Shown: positions 53,368-61,283 of the stretch, in pieces
Layout of the letters: the number at the start of each line of letters is the position of its first letter
Numbering within the stretch: the first letter of the stretch is position 1
Source: Mesorhizobium shangrilense
GTDB lineage: Bacteria > Pseudomonadota > Alphaproteobacteria > Rhizobiales > Rhizobiaceae
DNA: 64,000 bases
Direction: 5' to 3'
NCBI RefSeq assembly: GCF_040537815.1
Contig: NZ_JBEWSZ010000004.1
Location: 1-64,000, forward strand
Program-made: the position numbers and the translations under genes
Notes under the pieces: generated by a model
Seen by the model: only the letters and a program-made list of their open reading frames with translations
Told to the model about the DNA's origin: nothing
The model's database searches: none

Positions 53368-54345
53368 ATGAATTTCTCAAAACTGACCAAGCTCGCGCTG
53401 GCGACCACCGCGTTCATGGGACTGGCGATGCCCGACATGGCATTCGCCGGCGCCAAGGGATCGAAGGTGATCCTGCTGACGGTGACCGAGGAATGCGAAT
53501 ATTGCGCGCTCCACCAGCGCGCCTTCAAGGAAGTCGCCAGCGCCGCCGGCGTCGATGTCGACGTGAAGATCACCAACTACGATGCCGCCGAACAGGCATC
53601 CCAGGTCGACCAGGCGATTGCCCAGAACCCGGCCGCGATCGTGCTCTGGCCGGCGGATGCCAGCGCCATCGTGCCGTCGCTGCGCAAGATCAAGCAGGCC
53701 GGCATTCCGCTGGTGATCACCAATTCGAAGCCGGACGACAAATACGCCGACTATTGGAGCGTCTTCACCGGCCCCTCCGATCTTGGCAACGGCCAGTCCG
53801 CCGGCGAGGCCATGATCAAGGGTTTCGCCGAAAAGAAGTTCGGCACTGAAGGCAAGATTGTCATCGTCGAGGGCGTTCCCGGAACGCCGCCGCAGATCGC
53901 GCGCTCGAAAGGCCTGGAGGACGTGCTTGGCGAGAAGGCCAAGGGCATCGTCGTCGCCGGCAAGCAGAACGGCAACTGGGACCAGACGAAGGCCACCGAC
54001 GCCGCTGCCGCGCTCTTCACCCAGGTAGGCCCGGACGTGAAGGGCGTCTACGCCCAGGCCGACAACATGATGTCGGGCGTGATCGTGGCCGCCAAGCGCG
54101 CGGGCATCGATCCGGCCAGCCTCGTCCTCGTCGGGTCCAACTGCTCGATCGAAGGCGTCAACCAGATCAAGGACGGCACGCAATACGCGACCGTGCTGCA
54201 GTCGCCGATCGACGACGGCAAATACGCGGCCAACGCGGTGGTCGACCTCCTCGACGGCAAGAAAGTCGAGAAGGAGATCTACCTGCCGCACGAGATCATC
54301 ACCAAGGCCAACGTCTCCGACTGCGACGCCGCCATCGGGCGCTGA
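53368..54345 (+). CDS. Sugar-type ABC transporter substrate-binding protein
   Basis: 325 residues. A signal peptide (about 1-27, ending MPDMAFAG) precedes a Peripla_BP_4 domain. AIAQNPAAIVLWPADASAIV and PLVITNSKPDDKYADYWSVF correspond to ligand-pocket segments. An unusual pair of cysteines, ECEYCALHQ, sits near residue 40 on the first ligand loop, and a third Cys is near the end. It is the fourth gene of the operon and supplies the transporter at 49663-53164. Ligand unknown; a polyol or cyclitol is a guess from the enzymes downstream. Confidence 0.9.
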   Translation: MNFSKLTKLALATTAFMGLAMPDMAFAGAKGSKVILLTVTEECEYCALHQRAFKEVASAAGVDVDVKITNYDAAEQASQVDQAIAQNPAAIVLWPADASAIVPSLRKIKQAGIPLVITNSKPDDKYADYWSVFTGPSDLGNGQSAGEAMIKGFAEKKFGTEGKIVIVEGVPGTPPQIARSKGLEDVLGEKAKGIVVAGKQNGNWDQTKATDAAAALFTQVGPDVKGVYAQADNMMSGVIVAAKRAGIDPASLVLVGSNCSIEGVNQIKDGTQYATVLQSPIDDGKYAANAVVDLLDGKKVEKEIYLPHEIITKANVSDCDAAIGR

Positions 54346-54354
54346 TTTCGATTT

Positions 54355-54383
54355 GAGGTGCGGCGGTCGTCCCGCCGCGCCTC
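54355..54383 (+). other. Intercistronic hairpin after the binding-protein gene
   Basis: GAGGTGCGGCGG and CCGCCGCGCCTC pair over 12 positions with one G-U wobble and a five-base loop, just past the stop at 54345. No T-run follows. It resembles the stems after the other binding-protein genes in this window. Confidence 0.55.
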
Positions 54384-54415
54384 CCAGGACTTGACCTACA
54401 ACAAAGGAGTACCCC

Positions 54416-55213
54416 ATGGCCGAGGAGCCACTGTTTACCAATGTTCTGCCTGAACTCGTCGTGGTTTCGGGCACGGCTTCCGGTCTGGGCACCAAGATCG
54501 CCCAACTCTTGGTCGCAAGCGGTGTGCGCACCATCGGCGTCGATCTGGCGCCGGCGCCCGCCGAACTGTCCAACGAGCTCTACACGCATGTCCAGGGTGA
54601 CGTCTCCCTCGAGGAGACCTGGAACGGGATCGCCAGTTCCGTGGCCGCCACCGATCCAGGGACACTGGGGCTGGTCACCTCGGCGGCCATGCTGAACGTC
54701 GGTACGTTGCTGGAGTTCGACAAGGCGGCCATGGAAAAGACCATGTCCGTCAACTTCATCGGCACCGCGCTTGCCTTCCGCGCGCTGCTGCCGCTGATGA
54801 TCGAGCGCGGCGGCGGTCCAATCGTCGCGGTGGCCAGCATCGACGCGACATTCGCCGAGCAACAGCTCGCTGTCTACGCGGCCTCCAAGGGCGCCGTGCG
54901 CCAGCTGACGCGGACCGTGGCCATGGACCACGCCCGCCAGGGCGTTCGCGCCAATGTGCTGAGCCCCGGGCCGATGCTGGCGGGTCTTTTCGAGCGGCAT
55001 ATGAAGTCGGCTAACGATCCAGACCGCTTCCTAGCCACGCGTGCCAATCGCCAGCCTTTCGGCAGGATCCTTGACCCCGGCGAAGTCGCTCGCGCGGCCC
55101 TGTTCCTGCTGTCGGACGCGTCCACCGCGCTCAACGGCGCCGAAATCATCGCGGATGGCGGCCTGACGACCAGCTTCGACTTCCGGACCGGTTCCGAAGG
55201 CGCGTCGGTCTGA
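54416..55213 (+). CDS. Short-chain dehydrogenase/reductase 1
   Basis: 265 residues, classical SDR size. The cofactor motif is SGTASGLG (about 18-25) and an Asp after beta-2 (GVDLAP) points to NAD(H). Ser141, Tyr154 and Lys158 (YAASK) form the active site. TSAAMLNVG replaces the usual NNAG, a mild deviation. The C-terminus ALNGAEIIADGGLT is typical. ATG 54416 has AAAGGAG well placed. It probably oxidises a hydroxyl of the transported compound and is followed 11 bases later by the TIM-barrel protein. Confidence 0.88.
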   Translation: MAEEPLFTNVLPELVVVSGTASGLGTKIAQLLVASGVRTIGVDLAPAPAELSNELYTHVQGDVSLEETWNGIASSVAATDPGTLGLVTSAAMLNVGTLLEFDKAAMEKTMSVNFIGTALAFRALLPLMIERGGGPIVAVASIDATFAEQQLAVYAASKGAVRQLTRTVAMDHARQGVRANVLSPGPMLAGLFERHMKSANDPDRFLATRANRQPFGRILDPGEVARAALFLLSDASTALNGAEIIADGGLTTSFDFRTGSEGASV

Positions 55214-55224
55214 GGAGGCGAGCC

Positions 55225-56082
55225 ATGAGCAAGACCATCGAACTCGTTGCGGCGTACTGGACGATCGCGGGCGACGTCTATCCCTTTGCGCCGAACGAGA
55301 TCAGCCCGTTTCCCTTTGCCCGGCGTGTCGAGGCGGCGGCAGAAGCCGGCTACAAGGGCGTCGGCCTCATCCATGCCGACCTCCAGGCCACGCGCGAGCA
55401 GATCGGCCTCAAGGAAATGCGGCGCATTCTCGATGCCAATGGCATGCCCCATGTCGAGCTCGAATTCATCACGCACTGGTTCTCCAGCGGCGAACTGAAG
55501 GTCGCCTCCGACAAGGTGCGCCGGGAGCTGTTCGAAGCGGCGGAGGCGCTTGGTGCGCGCGACGTCAAGATCGCGCCGGAATTCGACGCCAGGAGCATCG
55601 ACCTGCCACATGTGACAGAAAGCTTTGCCGAGATCTGCCAGGACGCGACACGCTACGGAACCAGCATCGCCCTGGAGGTGATGCCCTTTTCCAATGTCAG
55701 CACCCTGGAAACCGCCCGCGCCCTCGTCGAGGGCGCGGCACAGCCGAACGGTGGCCTGCTGCTGGACATCTGGCATATCGGTCGCGGCGGCATCCCCTAC
55801 GAGGCGGTGGCCAAGGTCCCCGGGCAGTATGTCGTGTCCGTCGAACTCGACGATGCCGATGCCGAGGTCGTCGGCACGCTCTGGGAAGACACGATCTATC
55901 AGCGGCGGCTCTGCGGTGAAGGCGTGCTCGATCCGCCGGCCTTTATCGACGCCGTCCAGAAGACGGGCTTCGACAGCTTCTACTCGGTCGAAGTGATCTC
56001 CAAAAAGCACCGTGTCCTGCCGCTCGAGGAAGCGGCGCGGCAATCGTTTGAAACCACGATGGCGCAGTTCGCCAAGAAGTAA
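55225..56082 (+). CDS. Sugar phosphate isomerase/epimerase family TIM-barrel protein
   Basis: 285 residues of the xylose-isomerase-like (AP endonuclease 2) superfamily. This superfamily includes inosose dehydratase, 3-dehydroshikimate dehydratase and hydroxypyruvate isomerase. Likely metal ligands are the Glu in IALEVMPFS, Asp and His in LLLDIWHIGRGG, and Glu in YSVEVISK. The sequence opens IELVAAYWTIAGDV and has RVEAAAEAGYKGVGLIHADL. The reaction could be isomerisation, epimerisation or dehydration and cannot be told from sequence. It sits between two SDR genes, 11 bases from each. Confidence 0.8.
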   Translation: MSKTIELVAAYWTIAGDVYPFAPNEISPFPFARRVEAAAEAGYKGVGLIHADLQATREQIGLKEMRRILDANGMPHVELEFITHWFSSGELKVASDKVRRELFEAAEALGARDVKIAPEFDARSIDLPHVTESFAEICQDATRYGTSIALEVMPFSNVSTLETARALVEGAAQPNGGLLLDIWHIGRGGIPYEAVAKVPGQYVVSVELDDADAEVVGTLWEDTIYQRRLCGEGVLDPPAFIDAVQKTGFDSFYSVEVISKKHRVLPLEEAARQSFETTMAQFAKK

Positions 56083-56093
56083 GGGAGGATAGG

Positions 56094-56900
56094 ATGGAAA
56101 CCAATCTCAAGGGCAGGACGGTGCTGATCACCGGCGCCGCCAAGGGCATCGGCCGCGAAACCGCTGTTGCCTTCGGGCGCGAGGGATGCCGCCTGGCGCT
56201 GCTCGACATCGATGCCGCTGGCCTTGGTGAAACGGCGGACGCCGTTGCGGATGCCGGTGGACAGGCGGCGGCGTTCAAGGCCGATCTCTCCTCCGCCGCC
56301 GATATCGAGGACAAGGTCGGCGCGGCGATCGCCCATCTTGGTGGCGCGCTCGATGTGCTGGTCAACAATGTCGGCTCGGGCGCGGTGCGCACTTTCGACC
56401 AGCTGAGCGATGCAGAGTGGGACAAGACCTTCTCGCTCAACTTCATGAGCTATGTACGCACCACGCGCATCGTGCTGCCGGTGATGCGCAAGCAGGGCAA
56501 GGGTGCGATCATAAACAACGCTTCCGATCTTGCCCGGCAACCGGAAGGCGTGCCGATCGACTACTCGGCTTCCAAGGCGGCGGTGCTGGCGCTGACCAAG
56601 GGACTGGCCCGCAGCGAAGGCGCCAACAACATCCGTATCAACGCCGTGGCGCCAGGTCCGATCTGGACGCCGTTCTGGACGCAGCCAGGCGGATTTGCCG
56701 AGACCATGGGCAAGTTCCACAACATGGAACCGCAGAAAGCGGTCGAACACGAGATGTCCCTGCGCCAGCTTCCGCTCGGCCGTCTCGGCAGACCCGAGGA
56801 AGTCGCCAATGTCATCGTCTTCCTGGCTTCCGACCTGGCGTCCTTCGTCACGTCCTCGGTCTGGGGCGTCGACGGCGGCTCGATCCGTGCCATCGCCTAG
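56094..56900 (+). CDS. Short-chain dehydrogenase/reductase 2
   Basis: 268 residues. TGAAKGIG (13-20) is the cofactor loop, LLDID near residue 38 favours NAD(H), and NNVG (91-94) is canonical. The catalytic residues are Ser144, Tyr157 and Lys161 (YSASK). RINAVAPGPIWTPFW and VWGVDGGSIRAI complete the classical SDR pattern. Compared with SDR 1 it has the more standard motifs, so the two are distinct enzymes. It is the last gene of the plus-strand operon, facing the regulator gene across a hairpin. Confidence 0.9.
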   Translation: METNLKGRTVLITGAAKGIGRETAVAFGREGCRLALLDIDAAGLGETADAVADAGGQAAAFKADLSSAADIEDKVGAAIAHLGGALDVLVNNVGSGAVRTFDQLSDAEWDKTFSLNFMSYVRTTRIVLPVMRKQGKGAIINNASDLARQPEGVPIDYSASKAAVLALTKGLARSEGANNIRINAVAPGPIWTPFWTQPGGFAETMGKFHNMEPQKAVEHEMSLRQLPLGRLGRPEEVANVIVFLASDLASFVTSSVWGVDGGSIRAIA

Positions 56901-56972
56901 GTTTTCCGTCTGGAATTGCGCCGGAACAAAGAGAGCGGGCGGTTCAGCGTTTGCGTGAAACGCTGAACCGCC
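56900..56972. repeat. Mosaic palindromic repeat, copy 2, acting as shared terminator
   Basis: GGCGGTTCAGCGTTT and AAACGCTGAACCGCC (56938-56972) form a perfect 15-bp stem with a five-base loop. The preceding bases resemble 15886-15954. It lies between the convergent SDR and regulator genes, four bases from the regulator stop, and probably terminates both. Confidence 0.75.
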
Positions 56973-56976
56973 GGCC

Positions 56977-58674
56977 TCAGACGCCGATTGCCCTGTCGAT
57001 GATCCGGTCGAGGCGGTTCTGCGCATCCTTCAGCGCCGCCCGGTCGGACTTTTTACCGGATAGTGCGTCATGGATCTCCTCGCCGATGATGCGCTCCATG
57101 TCGGTATAGAAGGGAACCGGCGGCCGCTGCCAGTTCCTGAGCAGATTGCGGTTGCCGAGATTGCCGACGAAGCGCACCAGTTGCGAACGCCCGGTCGCTT
57201 CGGGGTCAGCGCTCACCGAAAAGCGCGGCGCGACCGGAAAGCCGTTCTTCACATGCTCCTTCATCGCTTCGCGTGACGCCATCCAGGCGAGAGCCTCCGT
57301 TGCCAGCGGCAGTCTTTTCGGATCGATGTTGGAGGGGATGCAGAGCAGGAACCCGCCGATCGGCGACGTGTTGGTACCGCCCGGCCCAGAGGGTTGCGGC
57401 ACATAGGAGACCCGGCGCTTGACGGCTGAGCGCACCTCCGCATCGAACTGGGCGGCGCGCATGGTCCAGACATAGCCCATGGCGCTCTGGCCCTTCAGGA
57501 AGACCGCGCAGGAATCGTCCCAATGGGCATCGAGCGCGCCGGGCTGGGCGATCTCGAGAAGCCGATGCATGTAGTCGAGGACAATGAGCGCTGCCTCGCT
57601 GTCGATCCGGGGCCGCATGTGCTGGCGGTCGAGATTTTCCGTCGAAAAGCCAGTCGGCGTGCGCCGGATGGAGAGAACCGTCTGGCCGCAGCAGCCGAGG
57701 AAGAACATGAAGCTGGAAGCAAGCGGCATGCGCGCCGCGTTCCACGCGATGCCGTAGCGATCCGCGGGCGGATTGTGGAATGCGCGCCCGGCTGAGATCA
57801 CCTCATCGAAGGTTCGCGGAAGGGTGAGGCCGGCACCCTCGAACAGGTCGCTGCGGCAAGCGAGAACCTCGATGGTGCAGTAGATCGGCACACCGTATTC
57901 CACCCGCTGCCAGGTCGTTGTCGACCAGATCGACGGATGAAAATCCATCGCATTGATGCCGGATTCGCGGATCATCTCGCCGATCGGCATGACCAGGCCC
58001 TTGCCCGCGAACTCGCCCAGCCAGGGCATGTCTATGGCAATGATGTCATAGGCCGACACCGCACGCTGGCCATTGGCCAGCCCCTCGCGATAGAGGTCGT
58101 TCTGGTGGACGAGCTTGAAGCTCCTGGCGCTGGCGAGGTTGTTGCGGAAGTCGGACCACATGTTGCGCATGGCCGCGAAATAATTGTCGTCATTGAGCAG
58201 GAACTGGAGTTCGACACCCTCGGTGATCCGGCTCTTCAGCAGATTGATCGGGGGAATGACCGGGTTGCCGCGCCGGGGCGCACCAAAATAATAGTTGGTT
58301 TCGTGCTCTTCCGTGCCGCGCCCGCCCAAGATCTCCGCGATCAGCGCCTTGGTCTCCGCCGCATAGTTGACCGCGAGCATTGTCAGCTCCTCGGTGGGAT
58401 GCAGCGTGAAACTCCTGGGCTTGTCTGGCGCAGGCCGGCGCTCGACAAGCCCCTTGCTGATCATGTCCTGGATGCGCCGGATCGCCGTGCCGTGGCTCAG
58501 GCCTGAGACAAGCGCGAGCTTGCTCATCGTCACCGGATAGCCTTCGAGTTCCGAACGCATGATGTAATGGATCATGCGCCACGAGGCCTCGTCCTCGACA
58601 TCGGCGACGCCGAGGAACGGCGTCCTCAGCCGATCGACGAAATCGTAGACGCGCAGGAACTCGTGGTCGTTCAT
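56977..58674 (-). CDS. Winged-helix regulator fused to an ABC-type solute-binding domain
   Basis: 565 residues with no signal peptide or membrane helix. The N-terminal 30-110 form a MarR-like winged helix: MIHYIMRSELEGYPVTMSKL, GLSHGTAIRRIQDMISKGLV and a basic wing. From about residue 150 the sequence follows an extracellular solute-binding family-1 protein, with YDIIAIDMPWLGEFAGKGLV, YGVPIYCTIEVLACRSDLFE and GQSAMGYVWTMRAAQFD. In such proteins this domain is normally periplasmic; here it must be cytoplasmic and likely senses the ligand. A palindrome lies 66 bases before the start, pointing to autoregulation. This architecture is unfamiliar to me. Confidence 0.8.
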   Translation of the reverse strand: MNDHEFLRVYDFVDRLRTPFLGVADVEDEASWRMIHYIMRSELEGYPVTMSKLALVSGLSHGTAIRRIQDMISKGLVERRPAPDKPRSFTLHPTEELTMLAVNYAAETKALIAEILGGRGTEEHETNYYFGAPRRGNPVIPPINLLKSRITEGVELQFLLNDDNYFAAMRNMWSDFRNNLASARSFKLVHQNDLYREGLANGQRAVSAYDIIAIDMPWLGEFAGKGLVMPIGEMIRESGINAMDFHPSIWSTTTWQRVEYGVPIYCTIEVLACRSDLFEGAGLTLPRTFDEVISAGRAFHNPPADRYGIAWNAARMPLASSFMFFLGCCGQTVLSIRRTPTGFSTENLDRQHMRPRIDSEAALIVLDYMHRLLEIAQPGALDAHWDDSCAVFLKGQSAMGYVWTMRAAQFDAEVRSAVKRRVSYVPQPSGPGGTNTSPIGGFLLCIPSNIDPKRLPLATEALAWMASREAMKEHVKNGFPVAPRFSVSADPEATGRSQLVRFVGNLGNRNLLRNWQRPPVPFYTDMERIIGEEIHDALSGKKSDRAALKDAQNRLDRIIDRAIGV

Positions 58675-58739
58675 GAGGCCTCCTCACTCCATTGAGCCAC
58701 GGCAAACTAGCGCGAAAGCGGAACGGATACCGCAGTTTC

Positions 58740-58752
58740 GTCCAAAATGGAC
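58740..58752. promoter_or_regulatory. GTCCA-N3-TGGAC palindrome, site 2
   Basis: GTCCAAAATGGAC is a perfect inverted repeat in the 112-base gap between the dioxygenase stop and the regulator start, 66 bases upstream of the latter. It gives the regulator gene its own controlled promoter within the minus-strand cluster. Confidence 0.65.
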
Positions 58753-58786
58753 TGAATTGCAGCAATTGTGTGAGGGCTGTTTCGTT

Positions 58787-59704
58787 TCAGGCGACGTCGG
58801 CCGGTTTGCGGGCAAGCACGAAATCCCAGTTCACCGCCCAATATGGCGACGTGAAATCAAGCTCCGCCGCACTGGCGGGGTCCGTGATCTCCTTGAAATC
58901 CGCGACCAGCGAATCCTTGACGCCAAAGACCGCGTCTTCAGCGAGGTACTGGCAATCGGGCGTGAATATATGAGTGATGACCGGGTCATAGCCCGGCGCG
59001 CTCACAACGAAATGGATGTGCGCTGCCCGGTTGGGATGGCGTCCCAGAGCGGCAAGCATCTTGCCCACGGGCCCATCGTCTGGAATCGGGTAGTAGCGTG
59101 GCTTGACGGCCCGATACCAGTATTCGCCATTCTCGTTGGTGGTGAACACGCCGCGCAGGTTCCAGTCAGGCTGCAATCCCTTCTGCTGAACGTCATAGAA
59201 ACCGTCGTTATTGGTCTGCCAGACGTCGATCAGCGCTCCGGCAACCGGCCTGCCCTCGGTATCCAGCACCCGCCCGCGCACCACCAGCGGCTCGCCCTTG
59301 CCGTCCAGGCAGATGTTCGTGCCGTGCGCGTAGCGTGGCGCCTCCGGCACGTAGAACGGTCCCAGGATGGTGTTCTCCGTCGCACCATTCGGCCGCCGGT
59401 GATTGATGGCATCGACCAGCATCGATACGCCGAGCGTGTCCGACAAAAGGATGAATTCCTGCCTCCACTCCGAGCACATCCGGCCGACCTCAGTCAGGAA
59501 GGTGATGCCCTGCAGCCATTCCTCATGCGTGGGCTCGATTTCCTTGATGGCCGCGTGCAGATGCTTGACGAGGACGGTCATGACTTCACGCAGGCGCGGA
59601 TCGACGTCAGGTCCCATGCGCGCGTTGACGACCTCGACCGAGGTTTCTTCCTCGAAATATGGATATTTCGGTGGTTGCGCGCCTTGCGCTTCTGCTTTGC
59701 CCAA
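58787..59704 (-). CDS. Intradiol ring-cleavage dioxygenase (hydroxyquinol 1,2-dioxygenase-like)
   Basis: 305 residues. It cleaves an ortho-dihydroxy aromatic ring with non-haem Fe(III); the close family cuts hydroxyquinol to maleylacetate. A helical N-terminal dimer domain is followed by the catalytic domain: NTILGPFYVPEAP (first Tyr ligand), KPRYYPIPDDGPVGKM (second Tyr) and RAAHIHFVVSAPGY (both His ligands). The start is TTG 59704, with AGGAGG six bases before it; a TTG at 59719 would lie inside that SD. Maleylacetate reductase directly upstream supports the hydroxyquinol assignment. Confidence 0.88.
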   Translation of the reverse strand: MGKAEAQGAQPPKYPYFEEETSVEVVNARMGPDVDPRLREVMTVLVKHLHAAIKEIEPTHEEWLQGITFLTEVGRMCSEWRQEFILLSDTLGVSMLVDAINHRRPNGATENTILGPFYVPEAPRYAHGTNICLDGKGEPLVVRGRVLDTEGRPVAGALIDVWQTNNDGFYDVQQKGLQPDWNLRGVFTTNENGEYWYRAVKPRYYPIPDDGPVGKMLAALGRHPNRAAHIHFVVSAPGYDPVITHIFTPDCQYLAEDAVFGVKDSLVADFKEITDPASAAELDFTSPYWAVNWDFVLARKPADVA

Positions 59705-59731
59705 GATGATCCTCCTCAAGATTTCGCCGCG

Positions 59732-60793
59732 TCAGGAGCGCGGCGGCTCACCGGCATAGGCCCGGGCGATGAGTCCCCGTATGGCATCGCGCTCCAAGGG
59801 GCGCGGGTTCCAGTAAGGATTGGACAGCGCCCTGTCCGTCGCAAGCTCGATGCCGCTTTCGGGCATGCCGATGTCAGCGAGCGCGCGCCGTGCGCCGACC
59901 TTTCCCGCAAGATCGTAGAGCGCCATGGCCGGGTCGTCTGTTCCAAGCACGTTCCGCAGCCCGCCCATCACATCGGGTATTGCCGGTGCGTTGTAGGCAA
60001 GCGCATGCGGAAGCACGATCGCATGCGTTTCGGCATGCGGCAGGTCGAAGCTGCCGCCGAGCGTGTGGCAGAGCTTGTGGTGCAGCGCCATGCCCACCGA
60101 TCCCAGACAGATGCCGCAAAGCCAGGCGCCATACAGCGCCTTTCCCCGCGCTTCCCGGTTGCCGGGCTCGACGGCGATTGTCGGCAAGGCGGCGGCAAGC
60201 GATCCTATCGCCTCTGTCGCCATCAGGCTGATCACCGGGTTGCGTTCCCTCGCATAAAGCGCTTCGACCGCGTGCGCGATGGCATTCAAGCCGCTGGTGC
60301 CGGACATGGCCGCCGGCAGCGACAGTGTGAGGTCGATGTCATAGATCACCACCTCGGGCAGCACCTTGGGGCTCGATTGGGTGACTTTCACCCCGTCCCT
60401 CGTCTCGCCAAGGATCGGCGTCATCTCCGAGCCCGCATAGGTCGTCGGGACCACGATTTGCGGCAGATCGGTGCGCAGCGCGATGGCCTTGGCGAGACCC
60501 GTGGTCGACCCACCGCCCACGGCAACGAGCCCGTCCGCCTTGAGGTCCAGGACGACGCGCAGCGCGTCCTCGGTGATCTCGACGGGCGTGTGCATCGTCG
60601 CCCGCGCGTAAATGCCGGCGGCGCGGCCATCGAGCTTCTCGACAAGACGCCGCGCTTCGGGCTCCTGCGGTGGCGTTGCGAGCACTACGACGCGCTTCAA
60701 GCCCAGCCGATCCAGTTCCGCCGGCAACTGCTGGATGGTGCCGGATCCGAAAATGACACGGGCCGGCTGGCCGTTGTAAACGAAGGGTTCCAT
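59732..60793 (-). CDS. Maleylacetate reductase (iron-containing alcohol dehydrogenase family)
   Basis: 353 residues. It reduces maleylacetate to 3-oxoadipate with NAD(P)H. VAVGGGSTTGLAKAIALRTD near residue 95 is the dinucleotide loop, and VPTTYAGSEMTPILGET follows, diagnostic for maleylacetate reductases. The metal site lies in HHKLCHTLGGSFDLPHAETH, with several His. It lies 27 bases upstream of the dioxygenase and 13 bases downstream of the YciI gene, in one operon. Confidence 0.9.
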   Translation of the reverse strand: MEPFVYNGQPARVIFGSGTIQQLPAELDRLGLKRVVVLATPPQEPEARRLVEKLDGRAAGIYARATMHTPVEITEDALRVVLDLKADGLVAVGGGSTTGLAKAIALRTDLPQIVVPTTYAGSEMTPILGETRDGVKVTQSSPKVLPEVVIYDIDLTLSLPAAMSGTSGLNAIAHAVEALYARERNPVISLMATEAIGSLAAALPTIAVEPGNREARGKALYGAWLCGICLGSVGMALHHKLCHTLGGSFDLPHAETHAIVLPHALAYNAPAIPDVMGGLRNVLGTDDPAMALYDLAGKVGARRALADIGMPESGIELATDRALSNPYWNPRPLERDAIRGLIARAYAGEPPRS

Positions 60794-60806
60794 GAATTCG
60801 CCTGAC

Positions 60807-61094
60807 CTAGTTCCGGTTGTCGACCCGCATCAGGAACGGGTTGATGCTGACGGACTGCCAGACATTGGCAGCGTTGAAGGGATCGGCGGCATTGAATGCC
60901 CGGATATCATCGATCGTCTCGGCGGAAAACACAAAGAGCGAGCCGATCATTGTTTCGCCGTCCCCGGCCAGGAGCGGACCGGAGATGACGGTCTTCACAC
61001 TGCCTTGGGCGAGATGCGCCTTGTGCGCGTCGTAATTGGCCAGGCGCCTCGGCAGCGCATCGGCATGGTCCAGGCAGTGGACAGCAAACAACAT
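60807..61094 (-). CDS. YciI family protein
   Basis: 95 residues of the YciI-like ferredoxin-like fold, related to muconolactone isomerase. FAVHCLDHADALPRRLANYD at the start has the conserved His-Asp pair of the family. The middle has SGPLLAGDGETMIGSLFVFS and the end FNAANVWQSVSINPFLM. ATG 61094 follows GGGAGGG; a longer frame start has no SD. It leads the YciI-reductase-dioxygenase operon. YciI proteins in such clusters may act on lactone or chlorinated intermediates; here the role is unknown. Confidence 0.85.
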   Translation of the reverse strand: MLFAVHCLDHADALPRRLANYDAHKAHLAQGSVKTVISGPLLAGDGETMIGSLFVFSAETIDDIRAFNAADPFNAANVWQSVSINPFLMRVDNRN

Positions 61095-61239
61095 CACGAA
61101 GCCCTCCCAGGCGTCCAGCAAGCGGTTGCCAGCCGACCCGGTCCATCCGCAGGATCAATGCGGCTGGTGACGTTCAGGGCGTGGCAAAAGACGACACAGT
61201 GAAGGTAGCGCGAAAAGTGCGGGCATGCTTCCAAGTTTT

Positions 61240-61252
61240 GTCCAATTTGGAC
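61240..61252. promoter_or_regulatory. GTCCA-N3-TGGAC palindrome, site 3
   Basis: GTCCAATTTGGAC is a perfect inverted repeat 146 bases before the YciI start and 32 bases past the methyltransferase stop. It would place the ring-cleavage operon under the same regulator as the ABC operon and the regulator gene itself. Confidence 0.65.
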
Positions 61253-61283
61253 CAAAGTACGGAAGCGCCGGTGGCCGAAAGGG

